NCBI GenBank assembly: GCA_015067895.1
Contig: SVLP01000015.1
Location: forward strand, 1-51,582
Source of the DNA: Oscillospiraceae bacterium
Lineage (GTDB): Bacteria; Bacillota_A; Clostridia; Oscillospirales; Oscillospiraceae
DNA length: 51,582 nucleotides
Direction of reading: 5' to 3'
Positions within the stretch are counted from its first letter, which is position 1, and each line of letters starts with the position of its first letter. The position numbers and the translations under genes were made by a program. Under the pieces are notes generated by a model. That model saw only the letters and a list, made by a program, of their open reading frames with translations, searched no databases and was not told the origin of the DNA. Shown here one piece after another: positions 42,067 through 49,454 of this stretch.

Positions 42067-42095
42067 AAAAAACCGCAGGGTTTCCCCTGCGGTTT
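42067..42095 (-). terminator. Terminator upstream of hrcA, for the PstS-like operon
   Basis: AAACCGCAGGG (42070-42080), TTTC loop, CCCTGCGGTTT (42085-42095). On the minus strand a T-run follows. It would insulate hrcA from the 42364-44045 operon. Confidence 0.85.
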
Positions 42096-42110
42096 CCGTG
42101 ATATGCACTT

Positions 42111-42350
42111 GCAGGGGAGGGTCATGACCCTCCCGACCAGATGAACCAACCAAAAGTTACCGCGTCATTGCGAGGAGCGAAGCGACGCGGCAATCTCCTG
42201 GTACCGCGTACAAATTCGCAGTTCGTTCCAGGAGATTGCCACGGCCTGCGGCCTCGCAATGACAGTGGAAGACGGGAGCCGGTTCGAATTCGCCGGACAT
42301 TGTCCCTCACTGGAAGATTCTACCGCGGAACGGTCATGACCGTTCCCTAC
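42111..42350. repeat. Composite repeat: family A element interrupted by family B copy B5 (42164-42263)
   Basis: Left end GCAGGGGAGGGTCATGACCC (from 42111). B5 then runs from GTCATTGCGAGGAGCG to CTCGCAATGAC. The right half of a family A element follows (GGTTCGAATTCGCCGGAC at 42281, ending GGTCATGACCGTTCCCTAC at 42350). No gene is present in 42006-42363. Confidence 0.85.
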
Positions 42351-42363
42351 GGTGGTGCATAGG

Positions 42364-43593
42364 TCACTTCACCCCCACATAGCCCGTCTCCTCGATGATG
42401 CGCTGTCCCTGCTCAGAGAGGATCCAGTCGATCAGAGCGCGGAGGTCTTCGTTGTGTTCCTCCGGGGCGGGCTCGCCGATGGGAGACGCGGTGATGGCGT
42501 AGAAATTGCTGGAGATGGGGTACGCCCCGGAGCGGATGGTCTCCTTCGTGGGCTCCACGCCATTCAGAGCCAGCAGCTTGATCTGGTCATTTTCCACCAT
42601 CTCGGTGGAGTAGAACCGGAAGCTGAAGCCGATGGCGTTTTTATGGTTGCGGTAGCTGGCCACCTGGGTGATGATGCCGCCCATGCCGGCGATGCGATCC
42701 TCCTTCTCCGGTTCCATCAGGGGCAGACCCTCCATCAGCCGCAGCAGCGCGGACTGGGAGCCGGAGTTCTCCGCCCGCTGGTAGGGACGGATCTTCTGCC
42801 ACTTGCCGCCCAGCTCCTTCCAATTTCTGATCTCTCCCGTATAGATCCCCTGGATCTGCTCCACAGTCAAACCCTCCACAGGGTTTTCGCTGTTGACGAA
42901 GAAGACGAAGGCCTCCCGGCCGATGGGGGTCATGTGCAGCTCCACGCCCATGTTCTCCGCCAGAGCCAGCTGATCCTTCGAGGGCGCGGCGCAGAAGATG
43001 ATGTCGGTTTTTCCCTCCATCAGCCGCTCGTAGGCCTCGATGGTGCCGGTGCAGGTGACCTGGCCGAAGCCCTCCTCTTCATCATATTTGAAATCGTAGA
43101 TGTCGTATTTTCCCTCGGGGTACACCGCCTGGACGAAGGCGGAATAGACGGGGTACAATGCCGTCGCGCCGTCCAGACGCAGGGTGGGCGTGTCGAATTT
43201 CAATGTGGACGCCTCCTCCAGATACACGGCCTTGGTACCCTCGGCGAAGGGCTCATACTCGTAGATCAGGCCGTCCCGATCCTCCACCGTGGGGATGGAG
43301 TCGTTGTAGATGCCGATGCCGATGTACACGCCGCAGCCGATGGCCGCGATCAGGAACGCCGCCCACGGCACCTTCATCCACTTCGTCCACTTCTTCGGTA
43401 TCAGGCCGGACACCGCCAGCGCACTCAGCAGCACCAGCGCACCACCCAGCCAGGGGAAGACCTTCGCCACATACAGCGGCGCAAGTCCCATCAGAAACAG
43501 CACGGACATGACCAGCACGCAGTAGCCGCCGATGCCGATGACCAATGCCGCCTTCAAAAGGCCGACGACCCACTTTTTCACAGATTCCTTCAT
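42364..43593 (-). CDS. Membrane-anchored PstS-like substrate-binding protein
   Basis: 409 residues from the ATG at 43593 (GGAGGG upstream). Unlike a normal PstS with a cleaved signal peptide, it begins with about three membrane segments (residues about 8-30, 33-60 and 75-95). A PstS/phosphate-binding-like domain (about 115-409) follows: LRLDGATALYPVYSAF, then TDIIFCAAPSKDQL, YTGEIRNWKELGG and RAENSGSQSALLRLM are typical. No Pst permease or ATPase is adjacent, so it may be a sensor or scavenger rather than a transporter part. Its ATG overlaps the stop of the upstream HTH gene by ATGA, so they are coupled. Confidence 0.83.
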   Translation of the reverse strand: MKESVKKWVVGLLKAALVIGIGGYCVLVMSVLFLMGLAPLYVAKVFPWLGGALVLLSALAVSGLIPKKWTKWMKVPWAAFLIAAIGCGVYIGIGIYNDSIPTVEDRDGLIYEYEPFAEGTKAVYLEEASTLKFDTPTLRLDGATALYPVYSAFVQAVYPEGKYDIYDFKYDEEEGFGQVTCTGTIEAYERLMEGKTDIIFCAAPSKDQLALAENMGVELHMTPIGREAFVFFVNSENPVEGLTVEQIQGIYTGEIRNWKELGGKWQKIRPYQRAENSGSQSALLRLMEGLPLMEPEKEDRIAGMGGIITQVASYRNHKNAIGFSFRFYSTEMVENDQIKLLALNGVEPTKETIRSGAYPISSNFYAITASPIGEPAPEEHNEDLRALIDWILSEQGQRIIEETGYVGVK

Positions 43594-44045
43594 AGCAATC
43601 CCTCCAGTTCCAGGCACCGGGCCCGGATGCGCTCCAGGTCGAAGCCGAAGCTGATGCGCCGGTCATTCCTGTCCAGAGCCCGGTAGTGGTTCGATACGAT
43701 GTTCTGCTGGATGCGCCATTTTTCGGCGGTCTCCACCGTCCGCCACCAGATCTTTCCGCCCATGGTGGGGAAGAAATAGGGCTTCTTCCCCTCAAAGGCC
43801 AGAGCCTTGACCATGTCGTCGGCCTCGCCGCCCAGCAGCGAGCTCAGGATCCGGCTGTCGGAGAACAGGGCCGAGAAGGCCACCGCGCCCATCCAGCCCA
43901 GGGAGCTTCTGCCCTTCTCGATCTCAACCAATGTCTTTTTCGACAGACCCAGGATGGATGCCATCATGTCCTGGGTGTAACCGTACTCCGTGCGCACCAA
44001 TTTGAGATGGATGTCCATTTCCTGAATGAATTCCTTCCGATCCAT
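43590..44045 (-). CDS. HTH-domain transcriptional regulator (XRE-like), partner of the PstS-like gene
   Basis: 151 residues from the ATG at 44045 (AAAGGAG 8 bases upstream; a GTG at 44054 overlaps that site and is rejected). The N-terminal helix-turn-helix reads VRTEYGYTQDMMASILGLSKKTLVEIEKGRSSLGW, with the remainder a Trp/Arg-rich helical domain (KIWWRTVETAEKWRIQ) of unknown type. It overlaps the PstS-like gene by 4 bp. Co-translation of a DNA-binding protein with a membrane-tethered binding protein suggests a paired sensing function; this is inference. Confidence 0.78.
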   Translation of the reverse strand: MDRKEFIQEMDIHLKLVRTEYGYTQDMMASILGLSKKTLVEIEKGRSSLGWMGAVAFSALFSDSRILSSLLGGEADDMVKALAFEGKKPYFFPTMGGKIWWRTVETAEKWRIQQNIVSNHYRALDRNDRRISFGFDLERIRARCLELEGLL

Positions 44046-44130
44046 GGGAACCACTCCTTTCCTTTGGTGTAATTTTACACCATTTGAGAAGAAAAAGCAA
44101 TCCCCCTTTGGGGGGATTCAGAATTCTTAA

Positions 44131-44408
44131 GAATTCGCCGGGACTTACGTCCCGGCGATGTGGCTTGTCAAAAAAATGCTTGCCTCCCCTATTTATAGGG
44201 GAGGTGGCCCGGTGGATTCGGGCAAAGCCCGGAGCCGCCGGGTCGGAGGGGTTCTGCCCGCTTTTCAGAGAAAAGCGGGCTTTCCGAATATTTGCTTTGC
44301 AAATATTCGGACTCCCCCCGGCCTTCGGCCACCCCCCTCATAAATGCGGGGGGCAAGATCACAACTTCTTTGTCAAACTGAATTGCCGGGACTTGCGTCC
44401 CGGCGATG
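44131..44408. repeat. Family D G/C-rich inverted-repeat element with flanking GCCGGGAC hairpins
   Basis: The core 44165-44376 begins TTGTCAAAAAAATGCTTGCC and ends GGCAAG...TTTGTCAA, with CCTCCCC/GGGGAGG palindromes and a long internal inverted repeat (AAGCGGGC, TTCCGAATATTTG/CAAATATTCGGA). Hairpins CGCCGGGACTTACGTCCCGGCG (split as 9-bp arms) flank it at 44137-44157 and 44385-44407. No gene lies in 44046-44410. A further palindrome AATCCCCC/GGGGGATT is at 44099-44118. Confidence 0.8.
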
Positions 44409-44410
44409 GG

Positions 44411-44761
44411 TCATGCCTTTCCAATGGCGATCCGGGGGAACCGCTCCGCGATGGCAGCCAGCAGAGCCTCGGCGGCAGCCCGTTCGTCGTCCCCGATGTG
44501 GATGGTGAGCTGCTTCCCGTCCTCCAGGCACAGCACCAGCCGGTGGATCACATAGCTCCGTCCGCCGCAGCAGAGCTTGCCGTAGACATTCTCCTCCTGG
44601 CGATAGGCGCGGGTGACCGTATCCAGCTCCACATGGTACAGCTTCAGGCCGTTCTTCCAGAACAGCCGCTTTCCGCCCAGACGAACATTGCCGAAGGGCA
44701 GGGCGTGGTCATATTCCGGCCCCCTGTATTCACAGAGCCACTGTTTCAGGTTGACAAGCAT
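44411..44761 (-). CDS. Conserved hypothetical protein, 116 residues
   Basis: A soluble protein with alternating hydrophobic/charged strands (LKLYHVELDTVTRAYRQEEN, YVIHRLVLCLEDGKQLTIHI), followed by an Ala/Glu-rich helix. It resembles small PH-like or beta-barrel folds but no family is recognised. It starts 3 bp after the stop of the lipoprotein gene at 44765, forming a two-gene operon. The C-terminal IAIGKA ends just before a repeat. Function unknown. Confidence 0.7.
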   Translation of the reverse strand: MLVNLKQWLCEYRGPEYDHALPFGNVRLGGKRLFWKNGLKLYHVELDTVTRAYRQEENVYGKLCCGGRSYVIHRLVLCLEDGKQLTIHIGDDERAAAEALLAAIAERFPRIAIGKA

Positions 44762-44764
44762 GGC

Positions 44765-45517
44765 TCAGCCTCCCTCGTACTCGGTGCAAACGAGACTCCC
44801 GTCCTTGCCGCTGATGGAAACGGCGTAGTGGCGCACCGCGCCGCTCTCATCGGTGAAGGAGATGCCGTAGGTGGTCATGTCGCCCCAGAAGACCACCTGG
44901 GCCAGGAAGCAATGCTCCGGATCTATCTCGTCGATGGTGTACAGGACTTCCGCCATCTGGTAGCTTTCCGTCTCAAACCAGTCCAGCAGACCGAATTTCA
45001 CATCGGTGAGCCGCTCGGCGGGGGTGAAGCCGATGGAGGTGATGTAGTCGGTCTCGTCAGACCAGTAGGCGTGATACGTATTGAAATCCTCGGCGGCATA
45101 GTCGGCATAGATGGGAGCCATGGCAGGCTCGGTCAGGCACAGCCAGCCCGCGCCGGATTTCAGACGGCCCCAGGTGTTGCCGTCGGCGTCGGTAACTTCC
45201 TCCACGATGGTGTAGGTACCGGTCTCGCCCACCATGGCGGCCGCGCCGGACACAAAGGCAGGGCCGGTGTAGAGCATGGTCTCGGGATCCTCGATCCGGA
45301 GGGTGTAGGCGCTGTCCTCCGCAGAAGGCTCGGTGGTCTCCACAGGGGCGGTGGTTTCGATGGGCTCGGTGGTCTCCGCAGGAAGGGTCGTTTCGGCGGG
45401 AGCGGTGGTCTCCACGGGCGTGGTGGTTTCGGTGGGCACAGTGGTCTCCACAGGTGCGCCGCCGCAGGCGCACAGCAGCAGGCAAAGAGCCAGCGCGGAA
45501 CAGATCAGGCGTTTCAT
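44765..45517 (-). CDS. Lipoprotein with Thr/Glu/Pro-rich linker, function unknown
   Basis: 250 residues from the ATG at 45517 (AAAGGAG upstream). A signal peptide with lipobox LLLCAC predicts a lipid anchor. Residues about 24-70 are a repetitive ETT/VETTAPAETT linker, likely surface-exposed and possibly glycosylated. The C-terminal domain (about 75-250) contains an SH3b-like stretch (MVGETGTYTIVEEVTDADGNTWGRLKSGAGWLCL, in parts), then an unrecognised domain. The coding repeats are codon-level degenerate. It is first in an operon with 44411-44761. Role at the cell surface is inferred. Confidence 0.78.
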   Translation of the reverse strand: MKRLICSALALCLLLCACGGAPVETTVPTETTTPVETTAPAETTLPAETTEPIETTAPVETTEPSAEDSAYTLRIEDPETMLYTGPAFVSGAAAMVGETGTYTIVEEVTDADGNTWGRLKSGAGWLCLTEPAMAPIYADYAAEDFNTYHAYWSDETDYITSIGFTPAERLTDVKFGLLDWFETESYQMAEVLYTIDEIDPEHCFLAQVVFWGDMTTYGISFTDESGAVRHYAVSISGKDGSLVCTEYEGG

Positions 45518-45754
45518 AGGCGGTTCTCCTTTCCATTTCGTCAATACCATCATACCTGATTTTTCATTAAAAGTCACCCTCTATTTCATTCCGCAGGAAA
45601 CGGGCACCGACCGTTCCCTATACATCATTCTTTCAGTTTGTGCGTCTGGCGCACACAGACCCATCATTTTGGTGTGCCAGTGGTGGGATAACCCCTCAAA
45701 AATGTAGGAACTGTGAACTTTTCGATTCATTCAGCGAAACTTCGTTTCAACCTA

Positions 45755-45783
45755 TTGACTTCCATCTGAAAGTTTGTTAGAAT
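45755..45783 (+). promoter_or_regulatory. Promoter of the mntP operon
   Basis: TTGACT (45755-45760), 17-bp spacer, TAGAAT (45778-45783). Transcription would start near 45790, at the 5' edge of the riboswitch. The rest of 45518-45754 shows only a CTGGCGCACAC/GTGTGCCAG imperfect hairpin. Confidence 0.83.
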
Positions 45784-45789
45784 GTTTCC

Positions 45790-45932
45790 CGTTAAGGGAG
45801 TAGTCGCCGCCTGTGCGGGATGCGTCAACATACTGAGCTTCGCTCTGGCGTATCTTAATTGACGAGACTTGCATGCAGGCAGGCTCGGTCACCCCTTGGC
45901 GGTACCCCCGGGCCCAGCATAAGGCTTGGAGG
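45790..45932 (+). ncRNA. yybP-ykoY-type Mn2+ riboswitch
   Basis: The leader contains the conserved strings TTAAGGGAGTAGTCGC, GCGTCAACATAC, and GACGAGACTTGCATGCAGGC in the expected order, which form the two metal-sensing loops docked side by side. It sits between a promoter and mntP, a manganese exporter gene that this riboswitch class commonly controls. The 3' part (GGCGGTACCCCCGGGCC to GGAGG) probably forms the expression platform near the ribosome site. The boundaries are approximate. Confidence 0.87.
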
Positions 45933-45940
45933 TATTTTTT

Positions 45941-46531
45941 ATGGGTTTTGGAGAGCTGTTCCTGCTGGCCATCGGCGTGAGCATGGATGCCTTCGCCGTG
46001 TCCATCTGCAAGGGCCTGGCCATGAAGAAGGCCACTCTCGGCGGCATGGCCACCGTGGGCGGCTGGTTCGGCGGATTCCAGGCGCTGATGCCCCTGATCG
46101 GCTTTTACCTGGGCACCCTCTTCGCCGCCGCCATCGAGGCCATCGACCATTGGGTCGCCTTCGGCCTGCTGGCCATCATCGGCGTGAACATGCTGAAGGA
46201 GGCCTTCGACCGCACCTGCGGTCTGGAGGACTGCGGCTGCGAGGACGAGCACAATGCAGACTTAAGTGTGAAGACCATGTTCGTCATGGCCGTGGCCACC
46301 AGCATCGACGCCCTGGCCGTGGGCATCTCCCTGGCCATGGCAGGCGGCGTCAACATCTGGCTGTCCATCGTGCTGATCGGCCTGACCACCTTCACCACCT
46401 CCGCCATCGGTGTCAAGATCGGCAGCCTTTTCGGCGCGGCCTTTGAGAAGAAGGCCCAGCTGGCCGGCGGCGTGATCCTGATCCTGATCGGCGCGAAGAT
46501 CCTGCTGGAGCATCTGGGAGTGATGGCATGA
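45941..46531 (+). CDS. mntP: Manganese efflux protein MntP
   Basis: 196 residues with six membrane segments, arranged as two inverted repeats. The hallmark acidic pairs are in SMDAFAVSICKGLAMKK (first half) and TSIDALAVGISLAMAG (second half), where the Asp residues are needed for Mn2+ export. A central CGCEDEHNAD loop is acidic. TTGGAGGT lies upstream of the ATG. It is the first gene after the Mn2+ riboswitch, and its last bases overlap the vanZ-like gene (ATGA). Expression is expected to rise with cytosolic Mn2+. Confidence 0.95.
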   Translation: MGFGELFLLAIGVSMDAFAVSICKGLAMKKATLGGMATVGGWFGGFQALMPLIGFYLGTLFAAAIEAIDHWVAFGLLAIIGVNMLKEAFDRTCGLEDCGCEDEHNADLSVKTMFVMAVATSIDALAVGISLAMAGGVNIWLSIVLIGLTTFTTSAIGVKIGSLFGAAFEKKAQLAGGVILILIGAKILLEHLGVMA

Positions 46532-46962
46532 AAAAGCATATCCTCACCATCCTGATCCTGCTGAATCTGGCCCTCATCTGGGGCAACTCCATGATGACGG
46601 GACTGAATTCCGAGGCCGTCAGCGGCGGTGTGCTGGCCTTCATCGGCCGGTTCTTCCCGGTGCTGCTGACGGAAAGCGGCCACACCTTCCTGCGCAAGGC
46701 CGCCCACTTTTCCGAATTCGCCCTGCTGGGCCTGCTCTTCTGCGGCAGACATCGGCTGGTGCGAAAGGAGACCCCCCTGCATCTGATGGGCTTCGGTCTG
46801 GCGGTGGCCTGCATCGATGAGACCATCCAGATCTTCACGCCGGGCCGGGCTTCCAGCCTGATCGACGTGTGGATCGATACCTCGGGCTTCGCCCTTGGAT
46901 TCGTCGTTATTTACCTTGCATATACTATTAAAACCAAAATCAAAGGAGAACAAACAACATGA
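46528..46962 (+). CDS. VanZ-like membrane protein
   Basis: 144 residues with about four membrane segments. It carries the VanZ-family signature: a periplasmic loop with RKAAHFSEFALLGLL, then later DETIQIFTPGRASSLIDVWIDTSGFALG. VanZ proteins are associated with teicoplanin resistance in vanA clusters, but most chromosomal homologues have no proven role. It overlaps mntP and the next gene by 4 bp each (ATGA), so all three are translated together. No other van gene is present, so an antibiotic-resistance function should not be assumed. Confidence 0.88.
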   Translation: MKKHILTILILLNLALIWGNSMMTGLNSEAVSGGVLAFIGRFFPVLLTESGHTFLRKAAHFSEFALLGLLFCGRHRLVRKETPLHLMGFGLAVACIDETIQIFTPGRASSLIDVWIDTSGFALGFVVIYLAYTIKTKIKGEQTT

Positions 46963-47492
46963 AGAAGATCGCTCTGATCCTGTCCCTGGTTCTGCTGATG
47001 GGTGCCATGACCGCCTGCGGTTCCGCCCCCGCCGAGACCACCGCTCCCCAGTCCGCCGTCACCGCTCCCGAGGGTACCACCGAGGAGCTGATGAACAAGC
47101 TGTACGAGAATGTCACCGTCGAGCTGCCCCTGATGACCATGCCCATCGACCTGGCCGACGAGTTCGCCGTTGCCGCCTACACCGGCGCCGAGTCCGCTGA
47201 GGGCATCGTCGAGGGCTCCTTCTCCGAGTCCATGATCGGCGCCCAGGCCTACTCCGTCTCCCTGGTTCGCTGCGAGTCCGCCGAGGCTGCCGAGGCTCTG
47301 GCCAAGACCATGTTCGAGAAGATCGACACCCGCAAGTGGGTCTGCGTCGAGGCCACCGAGAAGCAGGCTGTCGTCTGCGGCGACCTGGTTCTGTTCGTCA
47401 TGCTGAACAGCGAGTACGGTGTCAGCACCGACGCCATCGTCGAGGCCTTCACCACCGTCTGCGGCGGCACCGTGGGCACCATCCTGAAGTAA
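46959..47492 (+). CDS. Small lipoprotein, DUF4358-like
   Basis: 177 residues. A signal peptide ends at the lipobox MTAC, giving a lipid anchor. A short Thr/Ala/Pro linker precedes a compact domain (about 45-175) with the pattern ...LADEFAVAAYTGAES...GAQAYSVSLVRCES AEAAEALAKTMFEKI (read in parts), which resembles the small DUF4358 lipoproteins common in Clostridia; the match is from memory. It is the last gene in the mntP operon, overlapping the VanZ-like gene by 4 bp and followed by a strong terminator. Confidence 0.72.
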   Translation: MKKIALILSLVLLMGAMTACGSAPAETTAPQSAVTAPEGTTEELMNKLYENVTVELPLMTMPIDLADEFAVAAYTGAESAEGIVEGSFSESMIGAQAYSVSLVRCESAEAAEALAKTMFEKIDTRKWVCVEATEKQAVVCGDLVLFVMLNSEYGVSTDAIVEAFTTVCGGTVGTILK

Positions 47493-47498
47493 TTGACA

Positions 47499-47528
47499 AA
47501 CCGGGCATGCGGCAGCATGCCCGGTTTT
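47499..47528 (+). terminator. Terminator of the mntP operon
   Basis: AACCGGGCATGC (47499-47510), GGCA loop, GCATGCCCGGTT (47515-47526), followed by TTAC. Confidence 0.9.
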
Positions 47529-47575
47529 ACTTTGGCGCAAGCCATATTTCACACGCCGTCAGACGTATTTCATCG

Positions 47576-47605
47576 GAGCTGCTGCATTTTGCGGCAGCTC
47601 CTTTT
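47576..47605 (+). terminator. Second stem-loop before hydE
   Basis: GAGCTGCTGC (47576-47585), ATTTT loop, GCGGCAGCTC (47591-47600), followed by CTTTT. It may be a back-up terminator. Confidence 0.65.
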
Positions 47606-47638
47606 CCCATGGACAGCCATGGGAAACTGTGCTATAAT
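47603..47638 (+). promoter_or_regulatory. hydE promoter overlapped by a perfect inverted repeat (candidate operator)
   Basis: TGGACA (47610-47615), 17-bp spacer, TATAAT (47633-47638). A perfect palindrome TTTCCCATGG-N4-CCATGGGAAA (47603-47626) covers the -35 box and half of the spacer, the usual position for a repressor site. Confidence 0.75.
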
Positions 47639-47667
47639 CATAAAAGCACGCAAAAGGAGAGAACGCC

Positions 47668-48630
47668 ATGACAGAATTGATCCAGAGACTATCCCGGGAT
47701 CATTGGCTGAGTACAACGGAATACGCAACGCTCATCCGGGAGCGGACACCTGAGACGGCCCGGGAGCTGGCCCGGCTGGCAGACCGAACCCGCCGGGAGA
47801 TCTACGGCTCCCGGATCCTGATCCGGGGCGCTGTGGAGCTGAGCAGCATCTGCAAAAACGACTGCCTTTACTGCATCCAGCGCCGGTCAAACCGCAGCTG
47901 CGACCGCTACCGCCTGCGGCCCAGAGAGATCTTCGACTGCTTCGAGGAGGGCTACGGCCTGGATCACCGCTCCTTCCTGCTTCGCGGCGGCGAGGACAGC
48001 TTCTATAACGACGACCTGCTGGAGCCCCTGATCTACAAGCTCAAGAGCAAATTTCCCGACTGCGCAGTGACCCTGGCTCTGGGCGAACGGAGCCGCCAGA
48101 GCTACGAGCGGCTCTACAACGCCGGTGCCGACCGGTACCTGCTGCGCCAGGAGGCGGCGGACAAGCAGCTCTACGAAGCCCTCCACCCGGCGGAGATGTC
48201 CTGGGAGCATCGGATGCACTGTCTCAACGACCTGAAGGACATCGGCTATCAGGTGGGCTGCGGCTTCATCGTGGGCCTGCCGGGCCAGACGTCGGAGCAT
48301 CTGGCCAAGGATCTGAAATACATCGAGGAGTTCCAGCCCCATATGGTGGACATCTCCCCCTTCCTCCCCCAGCCCGGCACCCCCCTGGCCGACGAGAAGC
48401 CCGGCGACCCGGAGCTGGTAAGCTGCCTGCTGTCCATCATCCGCCTGATCCGGCCCAATGTGCTGCTGATGGCATCCAATGAAGCGGGCATCCTGGCGGG
48501 CGCCAACGTGATGGCCCAGACCCTGTATCCCGTGGATCCCAGCGGCGAAGCCCTGGCGGCCCTGCGGCGCAGGCTCTCGGACATCGGCTTTGAGGCCTCC
48601 ACCGACCGGGGCGACTGGAGGGAGGCGTAA
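47668..48630 (+). CDS. hydE: [FeFe]-hydrogenase maturase HydE (radical SAM)
   Basis: 320 residues; a radical-SAM enzyme needed to build the H-cluster of [FeFe] hydrogenase. The Fe-S cluster motif is CKNDCLYC (Cys62, Cys66, Cys69), embedded in RGAVELSSICKNDCLY and followed by RRSNRSCDRYRL, typical for HydE rather than biotin synthase or PylB. Later family segments are SFLLRGGED, ADRYLLRQEAA and GFIVGLPGQT. It is somewhat shorter than usual (about 340-350), mostly at the C-terminus. hydF and hydG are not adjacent. AAAGGAGA precedes the ATG; plsY follows directly. Confidence 0.9.
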   Translation: MTELIQRLSRDHWLSTTEYATLIRERTPETARELARLADRTRREIYGSRILIRGAVELSSICKNDCLYCIQRRSNRSCDRYRLRPREIFDCFEEGYGLDHRSFLLRGGEDSFYNDDLLEPLIYKLKSKFPDCAVTLALGERSRQSYERLYNAGADRYLLRQEAADKQLYEALHPAEMSWEHRMHCLNDLKDIGYQVGCGFIVGLPGQTSEHLAKDLKYIEEFQPHMVDISPFLPQPGTPLADEKPGDPELVSCLLSIIRLIRPNVLLMASNEAGILAGANVMAQTLYPVDPSGEALAALRRRLSDIGFEASTDRGDWREA

Positions 48631-48631
48631 T

Positions 48632-49249
48632 ATGCAGAATCTCATGTGTCTCGTCATCGGCTATTTCTTCGGCTGCATCAGCCCGGCGGCCATGATCGCC
48701 GGGGTCAAGGGCGTGGATCTTCGAAAAAACGGCTCCGGCAATCTGGGCGGCACCAACACCATGCTGGTCATCGGCCCCAAATACGGCTTCACCGTCATGA
48801 TCCTGGATGCCCTGAAGGCTGTGACCGCCGCCCGGATGGCCCAGTGGTTCTTCCCCCAGCTGACGGCGGCGGGCCTGGTGGCGGCGCTGGGCGCGATCCT
48901 CGGCCACGTGTACCCCTTCTATATGGGCTTCCGGGGCGGCAAGGGTCTGGCCTGCTTCGCAGGGATGATCGTATATCACCACTGGCCATTGTTTTTCCTG
49001 CTGCTGACCATCGGCATGGTGCTGATGCTGATCGTCAACTACAGCTTCATCGCCCCCATGTCGGCGGCGGTGCTATTCCCCTTCTTCGCCGCCCTCCGGA
49101 CGAAGAGCCGGAAGGTCTTCTGGATCACTGCGGCAGCCAGCGCCCTCATCATCAAAAAGCACTGGAGCAACATCGGCAAGGCCCTCCGGGGCGACGACAT
49201 CCCGGTGCGGGAATACATCCGGGATCACCTGCTTCCCGGGAGGAATTGA
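48632..49249 (+). CDS. plsY: Glycerol-3-phosphate acyltransferase PlsY
   Basis: 205 residues. A membrane enzyme that transfers acyl groups from acyl-phosphate to glycerol-3-phosphate in phospholipid synthesis. All three catalytic motifs are visible: [11 protein letters not shown] (motif 1), [15 protein letters not shown] (motif 2) and the later segment ending in [16 protein letters not shown]. There are about five membrane segments. GGAGGGAGG lies just upstream; the ATG follows the hydE stop by one base, so the two are co-translated, an unexpected functional pairing. It is a PlsY paralogue in type (Gly instead of the common Ser in NLGGTN), so activity may differ. Confidence 0.85.
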   Translation: MQNLMCLVIGYFFGCISPAAMIAGVKGVDLRKNGSGNLGGTNTMLVIGPKYGFTVMILDALKAVTAARMAQWFFPQLTAAGLVAALGAILGHVYPFYMGFRGGKGLACFAGMIVYHHWPLFFLLLTIGMVLMLIVNYSFIAPMSAAVLFPFFAALRTKSRKVFWITAAASALIIKKHWSNIGKALRGDDIPVREYIRDHLLPGRN

Positions 49250-49260
49250 ACAAGTACACC

Positions 49261-49293
49261 GCGTAGGGGCGACCGTAAAGGTCGCCCCTACGC
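49261..49293. repeat. Palindromic GTAGGGGCGACC element
   Basis: Arms GCGTAGGGGCGACC and GGTCGCCCCTACGC are perfectly inverted around GTAAA. It may terminate plsY and is related to the GTAGGG-ended families. There is no T-run after it. Confidence 0.8.
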
Positions 49294-49383
49294 GAATATT
49301 CCCATCCCCTCTGTTTTCCCCACAAGAACCCCCGTCCCCAGCCGGAATAATTTGTTTTTTGTATACAAAAAGCCCCGTACCGC

Positions 49384-49412
49384 TTGATTTCTCCGGAAAA
49401 CCTCTGTATAAT
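49384..49412 (+). promoter_or_regulatory. glyS promoter
   Basis: TTGATT (49384-49389), 17-bp spacer, TATAAT (49407-49412). The leader would be only about 35 bases, too short for a T-box. Confidence 0.83.
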
Positions 49413-49454
49413 AACGGGAGTTTCCTTATAAATTCGAAAGGGAGGACCTTTTTT

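Noticed and set aside
46528..46962. Glycopeptide resistance (vanZ)
   Set aside because: No other van gene is present; the gene belongs to a manganese-controlled operon, and VanZ-like proteins are widespread without resistance.
49250..49454. T-box riboswitch before glyS
   Set aside because: The promoter leaves a leader of only about 35 bases and no T-box consensus was seen.
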